Below are positions 21,003-34,293 of a DNA stretch of 64,000 nucleotides, in pieces. The notes beneath the pieces are model-generated. The model saw nothing but the letters and a program-made list of their open reading frames with translations. It was not told the DNA's origin and ran no database searches. The DNA is taken from the NCBI GenBank assembly GCA_034620365.1, contig JAQGEQ010000281.1, forward strand, positions 580,472 to 644,471. Direction: 5' to 3'. This DNA comes from Pegea sp. RAD2-039. Taxonomy: Eukaryota; Chordata; Thaliacea; Salpida; Salpidae. A program made the position numbers and the translations under genes. How positions within the stretch are numbered: position 1 is the first letter of the stretch; each line of letters begins with the position of its first letter.

Positions 21003-23871
21003 TTAAAATGGGAAATTTACACATATGTCAGGTACACATGGTTGATAGCTGACAACTACATGATCAATACAATGATTCGAACTCGCAACTTCTTTCCATT
21101 CATTTGTTACTTGATCGTAACATTCGACAATTTGGAAATCACGACCATCTTCGTCTGGACCATCCTCTAGATCCCCTGTATCAATCAACGAGCTCATCAC
21201 ATTTATGCAAATTATTGTAAACATCGTAACAATGTTGATTAAAACGTTTTTCAATTCCAAACATAAGAAAAGTTTTACCAAAAACATAAATCTTCTTATT
21301 AAAGACAACAGGTTTTGGACATCCTCTCGAATGATTCATGCTTGCTACGAATTCCCAATTATCATTGAGGACATCGTATCTTTCGACAGTCTTTAAATAT
21401 TCTTCATCATCCCAGCCACCAATGACGTAGATATAGTTGCCAAGCGTGACTAAATCTGTGATGATTTTAGAATTAGTTATCATCATAAGATCAAAACGTC
21501 ATCATGATGCCATCAGTCACCTGATCCATATCTAGGTGTCAAAGTTGGTTTTACAGTGCTCCATTCGTCCTTCTGTGGATCATATTTCTTAAAAAAAGGA
21601 ACTGAGTCCGTGACATCATTGTTGCCAAAAGCATACAACATCCGGTTGAAGACAGTACAATCGTCAACGTAACCATAGTCAATTAATGAAGCTCTTTGCG
21701 TCCATTCATCAATAATGGGATCGTATCTGGAAATAACATAGTTTTTGGCAAATGAAGTTTTCGTTGAAAATGCCATTTCATCACTCACTTCATTAAATCG
21801 ATTTCATCATCAGCGATACCAGGTATAATGAGGTACAACTCATTGTCAATAACTTCTACTCTCTCACCTCCTAAATTATCGCCTAAACTTTTGCACTTCT
21901 TCCACTCATTTGTTATTGGGTCGTATCTTGAAAATTAATGACGTTATATTTAGTTTGTAATGATGATCAAACCATTTGTTTCATACAAACCTTTCCATAT
22001 CACCATTACCGGATAAATTTATTAACACATAGATGAAACCGTTAATGACAGCAGATTTTGAAAAATCCAACGAATTTGGAAGGCACAAGTTGGGAAGCTT
22101 AAAGCGAACATCTGTTTCAGACAAACGAAACTCTGCACTTTTTAATACTTTCTCAGTAGAACCTTCGGGTTCAGTTATGATGTAGATCACCTGTGACGTC
22201 ATATGTCAGTCGATGAAGTGAAAAGTATTTAATTAAATAATCTTACCTGCGGAATATCAAGTTGTCTTGGCTTACTTTCAATTGGGATGTAAGCTTTGAG
22301 ATCTTCAAGGACCTTGCTGAGATGTTCATAACAAGTATTTCTAATTACATCACAATTTTCCAATTGCATAGAAATGAACCTTGGTTTTATCAAATGACAA
22401 CGTACCTAGAGAAATCACAATTTTATACTCATAAGTCTACAACTTTATAGTTTTTAGATACTTACTTTTTTAATTAATTCTTTTAAGCAGTTTTGTCTTG
22501 AAGTTAAATCATATTTGATCCACTCTAGAAGAGCATTGAATACTTGGGATTCACAAACCACATGAAGCTCATTTTGAGTAATTACTTTAGAAATTACAGA
22601 GTCTGGTTGTAATTTGAATTTTTGAGTTTTTGAAATCTGGTAAATATAATTTGGTTAATCAAAAATCTCGTCCTTATTAAATATAAAAAAACAAGATCAA
22701 TGAAATAACCAAATAAAAAATATTTCATAAATATTTAAGCTTGATGAAGTCGAGAAAATCTTTCTACATGAAAAGCTTTAGCCAGGAAAATAACATTTTT
22801 CTATTTTCTTACTTCTATAAAGTTTTTTCCAATAAATTTTTCAAATTTAGTTGAAAGCTCCATATATCCATAATACTCAACAAACATTGCAAATTCGAAG
22901 CAGTTGTAAATGTCTATTTGACTTTCCAAAAAGCTGTAATTGATAAAGTATAGTTACAAAACTATTAAAAGAAATTGATTTATAAAACTAGCTTACTTGC
23001 TACATAACTTCTCTAAACCATTTATTTGAAACATGGAATCTGCAATCATGAGTCTCACAATATTTTCTTCATTGATTTGTATTTCTTTTGTGTGCAAATA
23101 ATCAAAAATAACAGAAAATACATTTGGGTCTACGTCATTTATGGTAACTTCTTCAGAATGTGCTTCTTTGAATCTGCCTTAATAAATTCAAATAGTTTTT
23201 GTGATCATACATTTAGTTATTTTACAACTGAAGTTGAATCTTGAATCTAACTCACCACGAAACATAGCTTCAAAATAAGGTGAAGCAGCAGCTAAAACTC
23301 CTTTGTTACATTTGAAAGTTCTTTCAAAGCCATTCAATTTCACTTTGATTAAAACATCACAAACCGGCGAATTTTCAAAAGAGTCATTTAGATTAAAGTG
23401 GCAAAGATTATCCATTTCAATAAGTTCATTTCTAAAAAGACCAAAAGTATAATTTACTTCAGTATCAAAATCAAAATAAAGTAATTAGAAGAAACAATTA
23501 AGTTAGACAAAAATATGAAAAAATGAATAATTAAAAACACAACCCCTTAATAAGTTGTTAGATCGATGAGTAAATAACAAATTAAAATTGAAATTTCTTT
23601 TATTAAATGAGTAATACTGAAATCACTCTAAACCAGATAAAAAAACATAATAAAATTAAGTTAAAGCTGATAAGATTTAAGTTATTAATATCTTTCTAGA
23701 TTCAACATAAATGATTTTTGTATCTGCTTTTATTTTAAATAAAAAGTGAATATAATTAAATTTATTTAGAAAACAATGTTTAGTAAATACACAAAATTCT
23801 ATTAACCTGATATCATCTTTGGGTGGCACATCTGAATCTGAAACAACTTTACTCTTTGATCTTTCTGCCAT
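21003..23871 (-). CDS. BTB-BACK-Kelch protein, array copy 2
   Basis: Exons on the minus strand: 23871-23807, 23431-23256, 23177-22997, 22933-22813, 22636-22466, 22405-22247, 22190-21991, 21926-21789, 21726-21521, 21455-21279, 21175-21003. The frame is open throughout, 588 codons plus stop, with the same BTB, BACK and Kelch order as copy 1. Exon 8 is 6 bases longer than in copy 1 (IPGIADDEIDLMK end), an in-frame change inside a Kelch blade. Exon 4 ends KNFIE, not KNFLK, and exon 3 begins GRFKEAHSEE. Presumed CUL3 adaptor. The first intron differs from copy 1 by an extra AT-rich stretch around 23440-23530. Confidence 0.9.
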
Positions 23872-24659
23872 TTGGATCCAACTAAAGATTTCAGAAAAAA
23901 AAAATTATATAGGAAGTATATGTATACGTATATATATACTGTTGATGAAACTGCTAAGGATAATATCTAGTATATCTAATATACAAAATGTAGATTTTTA
24001 TATAAAAATAATCAATGAATATACTATATATAGAATTTATATTTAAATAAAGTTAAGACAGCAATTTTAAAATACAAAAGTTGTAGAAACTTTACAACTA
24101 TAAGCATAAATTAAATAAATTTAAATCATTCTAGAAAACCAGTTCTCTGGTCGATATAGCTAAAATTAATCAAAAGATATAATAAAAAAAATACTAAAAT
24201 AAGTCTAATATCAACAGAATATCCTCAAAAGTAAATAAATAAGTGTTAAAGCATTATTTAATAACTGAAAAAAGTTGATATTTTAAAGATTAAAAATAAA
24301 TACAAGGATATAAATGTAAAAAATTATTCCACAAATCAACAGTTGTTTGACTTAAATGAATTATAAGAGGTTGATATAAAAATTCTAAAATAAGAAAACA
24401 TGAAAATTTTCAATCAAGGTATGATTAAAATTTAAGAGATCTCAAATACCTCCATTACTTGATAAAAGGATCCTTACTTGGTGTGAGTCGCCAGCTTGTT
24501 TCTAAAATGTTTATGGAAAAGCAATATAAAAAGTTAGCTTAATGTGAGATCTCAAATACCTCCCAAAAGAACCCAATAAATAAAAACACATTTGCCCATA
24601 TATTTAAAGAATTTATAACATTTGAAAAACCTCCTATACAAATAAACTAAGATAGACCC
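23872..24659. other. AT-rich upstream region of Kelch copy 2
   Basis: Corresponds to 10122-10910, including alternating TATACGTATATATATAC. No gene seen. Confidence 0.4.
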
Positions 24660-25640
24660 TTCCATTAAATCTCTGTACAAACATCTTTGTATAGTTTACA
24701 AGAAATCTATTTCTAATTTCTATTTAGGAAGAGAAAGTGCAGTCTTATCTTCACCTTGCAAAAAAACGTTTTTTGGTTTCATAAGTCACAAACTTAAGGC
24801 GAGATCTCAGTTACCTCCCTTACTTGATAACAGCGACCAGCTTGTGATGGTACAAGAAAATAAAGCTGAGTTGCTAAACAATCAATTTAATAGCGATTTT
24901 TATAACCGATGATGGTAATACTCCTTCTCTCTCCTACTCCGACATTCTTACAAATATCTCCGAGATGGTAGATCTTGACATAACAGTCAATTTGGTATCT
25001 AAGGCTATTTTTTGATTAAAATGATCAGTTTCCAACACCCCAGATCAGATCCCAGCTTTATTTTTAAGAAAAACTACTTCCTCTTTATTACTACCTTTAT
25101 CGCTTTTCTTTAACATGACTTTGTGGCGAGGAAGACTTCCACAAATTTGGTAGAAAGTTATTATTACTTCAATTCAATTTGGTAGAAAGTTATTACTGTT
25201 TTATTACTCCAACTCATAAGTAGGGTCCCAGAAACACCACACTTAACTACAAACCAGTTTCGCTGACTTCAGTTATTTGCAGAACTCAAGAGCATATCAT
25301 TCACAATCATATGACCAGTCATTTGATGGAGAACCATCTAATATCTGATCTCCAACATGGCTTTGTGAAGTGGAGATCTTCCATGACTCAACATCTCATT
25401 TTTCTTAATGAGCTTACAGCCCATTATGAAATTAAGACTCCCTGTGACATCATATACCTCGATTTTGCTAAAGCGTTTGATTCTGTCCCACACACTAAGC
25501 TTGTTACTGTATTGAAAAACTTAAAAATCAACATCTGTATCTTACAGTGGTTGGAAAATTACCTTTCAGGTAGAACCCAACAAACTCGTGTATAAAAAGA
25601 TATGTATCTGAGTCTTGAAGACCTCATCAGAAGACTAGTA
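24660..25640 (+). mobile_element. Decayed LINE fragment, unit 2
   Basis: Same reverse-transcriptase fragment as 10911-11930, with motif A YLDFAKAFDSVPHTKL. It carries a local duplication of AATTTGGTAGAAAGTTATT (about 25144-25195) and has lost the motif-B segment after about 25600, jumping to GAAGACCTCATC. Confidence 0.85.
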
Positions 25641-25985
25641 TCTCAACGAATATCTTCGTTATATATATCTTCGTTCAACAAATAGACTAACTAAAGAGGG
25701 ATTCTTGTATTGACAGCAACAAGTAGAAACTTTTTATCTGGAAACAACCTACCTGCGCTACTCTAAGTAGTCAACTAGTTTTTAAATATGCTAATTAAAG
25801 AGAAGCTTCTACACAGGAACCACGTGACTTGGTGTACCTTAACAAAGAAGTCGATCTCTTGTCTCAAATTTCGATTTAAAAGATTAAAATTAAAACTTTA
25901 CTTTAAGATAAAAAGTTTGTGTCAATCCAAATTTTGTCATTAAAATTTCTAAAAAAAATTTTAAACAATTTTAAGCTGCTTTCAT

Positions 25986-26059
<74 letters not shown>
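25986..26059 (+). tRNA. tRNA-Asn (anticodon GTT), copy 3
   Basis: Identical over 74 nt to copies 1, 2 and 4, at the unit 2/unit 3 junction. Confidence 0.97.
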
Positions 26060-26060
<1 letters not shown>

Positions 26061-26074
26061 ATCGTTTTGCTTTT

Positions 26075-26720
26075 TATTACAGTTTTCAAATATTATGAAA
26101 ATGTTGTTTAAAAAACTTTGAAATAATTTTGTTTTAATTTAACTTGATATAATGAATGAATTTTATCTTTAGCCTGTAAAATTGTTGACTGCAACCAGGT
26201 GTAATAATAATATAAATTATTACACTAATCTGCAATAATTTTGATTTTAATTAATATCCAAGTTGTTAAATTATAAATAATAAATATCTAAGTTTTTAAG
26301 TCATAAGACAAAATGTTTGTTGAATAAATTTCAAAACTTTCAGGAAATAAAAAACGATGAAACGCTTAAAATACGAGAAATAGAAGAAGTTAAAATCAAA
26401 TCAATTCTTAAACAAAGACTTGTTGATGAAGATAATAATGATAAAACTGTAAGTATCAACTAAACTTCAGTTTTGATGGTTATTAGTTCCAAATAAAATT
26501 GTTTTAATTTATTAATTTGTAAAATAATTGTTGTTCAATAAATTTTTATTTGTAATATAAATTAAGGTTTAATTGATTTATTTGAGTTTCTATTAATTGC
26601 TTAAAATATTTAGTTGCATCTCGATGATGTTTCCTTCTACAATTCATCTTTACTTTAAACAGTTTAATTTATAGTAATAGAGGCCTACTTCGGCCAAGAA
26701 CGGTCATGCAGGTTGTGTGC
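26075..26720 (+). pseudogene. Doubly deleted relic of gene X carrying only exon 11, unit 3
   Basis: Same structure and breakpoints as the relic at 12356. The exon-11 homologue is at 26344-26448, in frame, with acceptor CAG and donor GTAAG retained. The shared breakpoints show that the relic arose before the unit was amplified. Confidence 0.8.
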
Positions 26721-26912
26721 TTTCTATCCTTTATTTGTTAGCAGAGTTGAGAGCGCAATTCAGAGCGATCCGATGCGATATCTTCTTAATTTCTGGTATT
26801 GAAATCGAGCGATTTCATATCGCGTTTGCAAGTATCTTTAAAGCGAAAACTTTTATTCTTAAAATAGTAAAAACGGTTTTGGTGTTTCGAGCACAGGTGG
26901 ACACATAATATC
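26680..26912 (+). repeat. Dispersed repeat D2, 5' copy of unit 3
   Basis: GAGGCCTACTTCGGCC to GTGGACACATAATATCG. This copy has the longest open frame across D2 (63 codons from 26717), but without recognisable protein similarity. Confidence 0.7.
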
Positions 26913-27476
26913 GTAAAGTTCATAAGACCCAGGTTGAAGGGCCTGTGTTTAAATTAAAGCCGGAATTGAAGCCTCGCGAACAGTTTGTCACTGTACTCAG
27001 TGTCGCTCTGACAGTTCCTGCGACATAAAACATTATTTCGGTCAATTTCGTTAAACGCCATTTTCTGCAAAAATTTAAAACCTTCAAAAATAAACTTTTA
27101 ATATTTTGAACCATTCTAAATTTCATAAATTATAAATCAGATGAAATTAATAGATAATAAATAAATAATCAAATTGAATTTTGGGTATTTTGAGAATTGC
27201 GTTTTTGGTTTCTAATTTTTAAATTTAAATAAATTTCTTTAAAATTTATTACATCATCGTTTACAAGTTGATTAAAAAATTCAACAAAACTACTCGACTA
27301 AGACCCTGCAGCCTTTCTCGCGTTCTCATTGGCAGATATCACCGACTATATCAACGTTTAACTCGTTTCGCGAAGTCGTGAGAAGCAAACGATGATTTGG
27401 CGAAGCAATTTTCAGATCGATTTCTTGTTCCAAACACCGCTTGTCTTGATCAGTTGATTGAATTGATTTAACAATC

Positions 27477-27698
27477 TGATCCTCATCCTCATCTTTATCT
27501 TCACCTGATCTTTATCTTTATCTGATCTTCATCTTCTTCTGATCCTTTTCTTTACCTGATCTTCATCTTCACCTGATCCTCATCTTCATCTGATCCTTGT
27601 CTTTATCTGATCCTCATCTTCATCTCATCTTTACTTGATCTTCATCTGATCCTCTTCTGATCCTCATCTGATCCTCATCTGATCTTCATCTGATCCTG
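27477..27698. repeat. TGATCCTCATCT minisatellite, unit 3
   Basis: Shortest array, about 222 bp. Confidence 0.95.
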
Positions 27699-27702
27699 AA
27701 GC

Positions 27703-28135
27703 GCACGAAGGTGGTGTACGCCGGATTCGACGCAAAAGCGCCGCAAAGCGTGCTTCGCGCTCAAGCCAAATATGGAACTAAAAGTACAAATGGCAAACTC
27801 ACTAAAGGTTGGTGATGACGTCACATCGTCGTTACGTCACTCAAGCTTCGAATCGAAACAGCTCATCAGATGACGTCATCGTTGTTTACGTCAGCAGCGG
27901 CGCGAATGAAAGCGGAATCGACGCGAATTCGAATGAATGTTCCGGTTGGCCGCATCGTGGATTCCGATGTTGATTCGAGACGCGCGAACTCCAACATAAA
28001 GAAACATAAGCGACATCTCGTGGTTGGTTGTCATAGCAACCGACAATTCTTCTTCTGCAGCTCAATTTGCTCCTTTGATGCGTAAGACTCTGAAATCGAT
28101 GGGTCAACTTCGAAACTGATGACGTCACTGACGCG
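27703..28135 (+). promoter_or_regulatory. CArG/CRE/X-box-like block, unit 3
   Basis: CCAAATATGG at 27766-27775; CRE TGACGTCA at 27816-27823, 27871-27878 and 28120-28127; GTTGTCATAGCAAC at 28027-28040. All sites are intact. Confidence 0.6.
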
Positions 28136-28659
28136 ATTTTGCGCCTCTCTCTTTTTCCATTTTTCTCTTTTTAAATTTAATGATTAAATTAAATTTTAAT
28201 TAAAAAGTTTTTTGTTTTAAATCTTTGTAATTAGCTAAATTTACACAAGTTTGTAAAAAAAAAAACATTTCAGCAAAATTTCAGTTTATCGAAAAAAAGT
28301 GAATTCTAATTTTCTGAAAAATTATCTTTAAATTAAACAAGGTTCTGGGACTCGTACCAGGGACAAATGTATTAAGAGTCCCTATTTCTTAACTACTGAG
28401 ATAGCTGGACTTGTAATATATTCAAATATTTGCACAATTCTAGAATCATAAATTATTGTTATTAAAACGTTTAAAACCAATATTTCATAATAAATATATG
28501 TGAATTAGATTTACAATTGCTTAAAACTTAGTTTAGTAAAAGTAGTTTTACAAGAATAACACAAAACAATAAAAGTTTTGAATTAATTTTAATAAGAATT
28601 ATGAAAGTAAGGAGTTAATTAAGTTTATTTATTTTTATTTATTTTTATTTATTTCAATA

Positions 28660-28812
28660 AATGCAAAGGAGGGTGCCTGAAGAGAGCATCTCTCGCTAAC
28701 ACATCTTCTCACAAATAATATCTATTAAGTTAGTTTAATAACTATTTATGATTTAGATTTAATGCTGGATATGGTTTAGTAACAAAAATATTAAAAGATT
28801 AATAAAAATAAT
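28660..28812. repeat. Dispersed repeat D1, unit 3
   Basis: AAAGGAGGGTGCCTGAAGAG with the intact GAGAGCATCTCTC inverted repeat. Confidence 0.7.
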
Positions 28813-29419
28813 GAAAATGTTGTATAAGTTTCGACTAATTTATAAAAAGATTTCAAATAATTTTGTTTTTAAAGAATATTTAACTTTATTTAATAAATAA
28901 TTTTTATCTGTAGTCTTTAAAATTGTTGACTGCAACCAGGTGTAATGATCACATCAATTATTACGTCATAATCATAAAAAGATACTTTAAGTTAAAAGTG
29001 AATTTTTATTTCTAGTTTATTGAGTTTACAGGTAAGTCGTTATTTATATTTATTAAAACTTAAAATATTTTAATTGAACGCTATTTAATTTATTATAATT
29101 TTTGTTTTGAATACATTAACTTATTGCTAGTTTACATAAGCTAGATGAAAACATGAAATTAAATTGATTACATAATTTTCACTAGTTTAGCGACTTTTGA
29201 TAAACATTTTATAAATATTTAGATATATAGAGTTAAGAAGTTAGTAGCTCTAATTAATCGTTAAATTAGAATAAATAATTATATTTAACACTATACTGAG
29301 ACCTGTTAAAATTGTTTTTCAGTTTTTTTATTAAATAAACTCTAATTAAACTCAAAACTTGTTTTTCAGAATTATTATTTTCATTTTGAGCTTTAGTTGT
29401 GAATAACTTTTCTATTGAA

Positions 29420-32400
29420 ATGGAAATTCAACCAATTAGTATGACTGAAGTAAGTTTATTACTTTTATTTTTGAACTATTTTTGTACAACTTTTTAATAA
29501 TTTAAAATGAAAACAAACAAGTTCATTTTAATGTAAACAAAACAACTAACTATTTAGTTTATTTATTTGTTATAGTGTGGAGAAACTATTTCAACCAAAA
29601 AAAGCTTGAATAAAAAAGCTCTAACATGGTTCATTTCATTTGATAAACCAAATGAACATCCAAATAACAATAAAATTCATCAAAAGGTTTGCTACTTAGT
29701 CTAATTTCAGTAATTCTTTTTTCTTTTAAATATTATAAATTTTGTAAGAATATCTTTTTAACATATTTAGTATTGTAAAAACTTTCACACAATTATAAAT
29801 GTATCTTTTAATTAAATGTTAATTATCTAGTAAATAACTGCTAAAAAAACTCAAAAAGTTAAATTGTACAATTCACAAAACTAACACTAAATTTTTTAAC
29901 TTAAATAAATAAATAACTTTTAAATAAAAATGATTTTTTATTCAGAGTTTTTCAAGGGCCGAGTTTTTTAGATCTGTCTACATAAGATTTCCGGTAAGAA
30001 TAATTTTCTGAAAACAATTTTGAGAATCTTTAGTTACTAGTAATTATTTGATACTCCGAAAAATTTGTTGATAAAATAAAGTATCACATAAATCATTAAA
30101 ATATGAAAATTTAGAAAATCAAAAGTTAGATATAAAAAGTTAAGTTTTTTTAATTGGTATGATTTTTATAGAACTGAAAATCTTTTATCAAAAACGAATA
30201 ATTATTTAAAAAATTAATTAAATATAAATTTGATAACTAAAAATTTTTCTTTAGGTTAAATATGGCGACCAAATGTCAAGTAAGTGTTTACCTAACTATT
30301 ATTATATTTTAAGTTTCTAATTATAACTATTATTCTAAATTTGTAGAAATTTAGTAAATTTAAAGTGTTGTTGTATCTTACTTACTATAATAAAACTCTT
30401 TGATAAAAATGATTGTAAAAATTAGTTTCTTAATTTGATAATTAAAACTATTTTCAATTTTAGTTCATTCTATTCAAGTTGAGTTGTTTGAAAATATTCA
30501 TCTTCAAATGAAACAAACTGATGTTTTGATGGTGATTAAAAGTTCTTTTTTGATTAAAAGTTCTTTTCTTAAATTCTTTTAATGCTGTTCAAAATGCTTC
30601 TGTAGTAATCTAGATAATTTTGTTTTGTTAAAAGAAATAAAATAATAAAAGGTAATTCTAATAATAAAGGACATAGAATAACTATACACTTTCTGATTAG
30701 TGATGATTAATTTTGATATTTATTGATATTCTTTAAAAATACAAATAGTTATTTTTAATATGGTTTTACTATTCTTAGATAAACATAAAACTTTATTAAG
30801 CTTTTCACAAACGTTTTATTTAAAGAAATTCCTTTAGAAAAGTATAACTTTATACTAAGAGATAAATATTAAAATATTTGTGTTTAGACTTTTACTAATT
30901 CTATTCAAAAATTATTTTACAGAATATTAACATCCAGACAACCTTTACAACTTGCAGTAAGTGTTTTTTTTTGTTTCTAGAATAAGTTGTTATTTAATCA
31001 AGTCCAGAATAAATTTATTACAATTTTGTAATCAATTTTTATAGTTTAACAAGAGATCTTTTTTATTAAAGTTTAAAAGAACTTGTACAAAATAATACTT
31101 TAAGGTTTGGTTTAACTTAACATCACTAACTGATATTTTGTTAATTTTTTCAGTAAATGCAGAACAAATGACATTAGATGATTATATAACATTCAAAGTA
31201 AGTTTTGTTGCACTGATATAAAGTACATTTGTTGTAGATCAAAATTATATCTTTAGAAAATACAAATACTAAACAAAACGATATTAAAAAGATTCAATGT
31301 TTTTATTTACCTAATAATTTTATCAAAGTTAATTTTTGATAAAAGTTTTGTCGGTTTTAAATATATGTTTTAACTTACAGTGCAATCAAATGGTTTCTAC
31401 AAAACTTTTAAACAAGCAACAAAATGTAAGTTTTGCTTCAATTGCAGAAAAGTTTTCTTTTATCTTTCTTATTATTAAGAAATTTTGATTTAGTCTAAAA
31501 GTTTTAATTTAACATTTTTCTAACAGCTTTGAAAACGGTAAAAGTAAAAGATATTAATTTTGTTTTAGACTAGTGTACAGCAGAAACTTAAACAAAAAAT
31601 ATACAAAAAGATAAAAGTTTATTCAATTTTGAGATATTGAAAACACTAAATGGTTAAATTAATCTTTTCTAAGTTTAATACTTAATATTTGTTAACAGGT
31701 TGTTGCTAACAGAAGTGCTATTTTCATGAATAAAAAAACGTTTGAGACCTTGTACTCAACATTGAATGTAAGCAACGATAAAGATTATAAGAAAATTGAT
31801 GATTTGAATGTAAGTAGTAATTTGTTATTATACTTTGCAATAACTTTGATTTTTAATTAATGTCTAAGTTGTTAAATCATAAAACAAAATATTTCTTGAA
31901 TAAGTTTCAAAACTTCAGGAAATAAAAAACGATGAAACGCTTAAAATACGAGAAATAGAAGAAGTTAAAATCAAATCAACTCTTAAACAAAGACTTGTTG
32001 ATGAAGATAATAATGATAAAACTGTAAGTATCAACTAAACTTTAGTTTTCATTGTTAATGGTTTTAAACTTGTTTCTTATATTGATATATTTGTAAACTA
32101 ATTTTCTTAACTAAATGATTATTTACAATATAAACAGATAACAGCAAAAGAAATGAAACATGTCAAGTTCACTGCAGAAATTAAAAGGAAATATGTAAGT
32201 TTCAATTATTTAATTATTATTTTGTTTATAATATTTGATTTATTGGCTTTCAGAGATGGAAGAGGCTCAAGAAATGTCTTTTAAACTTTGTCACTTTGAA
32301 ATGTCTTCAAAGAAGTAAGTTGAAAGATTTCTTAGATTTTTATATTTAGTAACTTTTGATATTTTTTCAGAAAAAAGAGGCTATGATTTCGACTTTAGAT

Positions 32401-32432
32401 TTGAAAGTTTAGATTATTATTATTATTTTTGA
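29420..32432 (+). CDS. Gene X copy 3 (unrecognised 266-residue protein)
   Basis: Coding exons: 29420-29449, 29576-29686, 29946-29993, 30255-30279, 30464-30531, 30923-30956, 31154-31197, 31381-31425, 31699-31809, 31919-32023, 32138-32194, 32254-32314, 32371-32432. All junctions are GT-AG and the frame is open. It is the most diverged copy in protein sequence: CGETISTKK, FSRAEFF where the others have FSMAEFF, VSTKLLNKQ where they have VSRKLLKKQ, and ANRSAIF. The first intron is shortened (126 bp against 186 in copy 1 and 274 in copy 2). Whether the amino-acid changes are neutral or adaptive cannot be judged here. Confidence 0.8.
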
Positions 32433-32897
32433 AAGTTTTGTGTTTTTTGCGCTAGTATTTAATAAAAATAAAAATCATTACAAGTCTTTTGTGATCTTTT
32501 AGAGTTTTATTTTTTAAAAAAGGTTTATTCTTGAGATTCAAGCAATTTGCTAACAGGATTTATGTAATTGATTACAACATTTATGTTTTTCTTACAATAT
32601 TTAACATGTAATATAAACTGAAAAGAAAGCTTTCTAATTAAAAAATAAACATTTTTAAACAGTAGAATCCTTTGTTTTAAAAAAATTTATTTTCTGAGAC
32701 GGTTTATCAGTATTCATTTGTTGCTAATTATTGGCGCTGTTCAAATATTAGTTTAATTTCAAAGAATTACTTTAATGTTTTGTACAATTAAATGGATATA
32801 TTTGAGTATCTATAAGTTGCTTAAAATATTTAGTTATATGTCGATTACGTTTTATTCTACAATTCATCTTTACTTTAAACAGTTTAATTTACAATAA

Positions 32898-33150
32898 GAG
32901 AGGCCTACTTCGGCCAAGAGCGGTCATGCGGGTTGTGTGCTTTCTATCCTTTATTTGTTTGCAGAATTGAGAGCGCCATTCGGAGCGATCCGCTGCGATA
33001 TCCTCCTAATTTCTGGTATTGATATTGAGCGATTTCATAATGCAGTTGCAAGTATCGTTAAAGCAAACTTTTATTCTTAACTTTTATTCTTAAAATAGTA
33101 AAAACGGTTTTTGTGTTTCGAGAACAGGTGGACACATAATAACGAAAAGT
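32898..33150 (+). repeat. Dispersed repeat D2, 3' copy of unit 3
   Basis: GAGGCCTACTTCGGCC to GTGGACACATAATAACG. Confidence 0.7.
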
Positions 33151-33889
33151 TCAGAAAAACCCTGTTAATAAAATTGCTTGAAGCTATTATCCTTATTATT
33201 TTCTTCATATTTTTATGCAAAAAAACTTGCTTCTGTGTTTTGCTTCATCATTTTTTATAAACTTTGATAAAATGATTATTTTTAGTAGCTTTTTGCTCAA
33301 ATTGTAATATAAACTCTGTTTTTCACATTAAGTTTTAAGGCTTCTTTGCTTTGTCGACCTGCTGTGAGTTGGAAGGGTTTTGCAATCGAATTGATTTGGA
33401 TCTTGGTATGATAATTTACGTCAGCAAGTTGTATAAGGAGTTTTGGTGGCTTTGACTGGAAATAATCACCAAGAGCTTATTTAGCTTATTTATAGCTTAG
33501 TAATATTATGATAGAAAATTATTCAAAATTGGCAAAAAGCGAATAAAGAAATCTTCACGATAAGCTTTCGATAATAGCCGAGTGTTGTTTACTGACCATC
33601 TTGTCTGTTAAATTGCAGATTAAAAAATCAAGCATGTTGGTTAAGCGAATATTATGAAATATTAAAAGAAATGAAAACATAAAAGTTATGAAATGGTTGA
33701 TTGGTTGATTGATTTACTAGTTACTGAGTTATGTTTACTGGTAGCCAACGGAAGTTTTTATTAGTTTACTTTCGTTTTACGATTATTAATCGAAAAGACA
33801 TCTTCATTGTTTGATTTTCTTCACTTGATCCCCATCTATTGATCTTTATGTCTTGATCCTAAATACTTGATCTTCAACACTTGATCTTC

Positions 33890-34020
33890 ATCTGATAGTT
33901 GACGTGGCGGTTCAGGAAGTGGTTCAGGAGGTGGTTCACGAGATGGTTTATCTAGTTCAGGAGGTGGTTTAGAAGATGGTTCAGGAGATAGTTCAGGTGG
34001 TGGTTTACATGAAATGGTTT
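33890..34020 (+). repeat. Gly/Ser-coding minisatellite, unit 3
   Basis: Nearly identical to 20590-20725. Confidence 0.5.
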
Positions 34021-34293
34021 ATCATTGGAGAAAATATTTGTTATAAAATTAATGAACTTTTATTCTTAAATAACCAGAATCAAAAAAGTTTTGATTTGAT
34101 GATTAAAATAAAACTCTAAATTCTAACAAACTTTCTTCTACTTTCTAAATTACCAAACAATTAAAAAACATGAAAATATTTCTGTACGAACATTTTGATA
34201 TTGATCTGAATGTTTTTGAAAATAAACACGACCTCAAAAGCAACTTTATACTGAAAATAAACTTCACAGCAGTCTACTAGTAAAGTTGATTTA

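Larger units (their letters stand above)
32433..34293. other. Spacer between gene X and Kelch genes, unit 3
   Basis: AATAAA follows the gene X stop. D2 lies at about 32898-33150 and the Gly/Ser-coding minisatellite at about 33890-34020. Otherwise AT-rich with no gene seen. Confidence 0.5.
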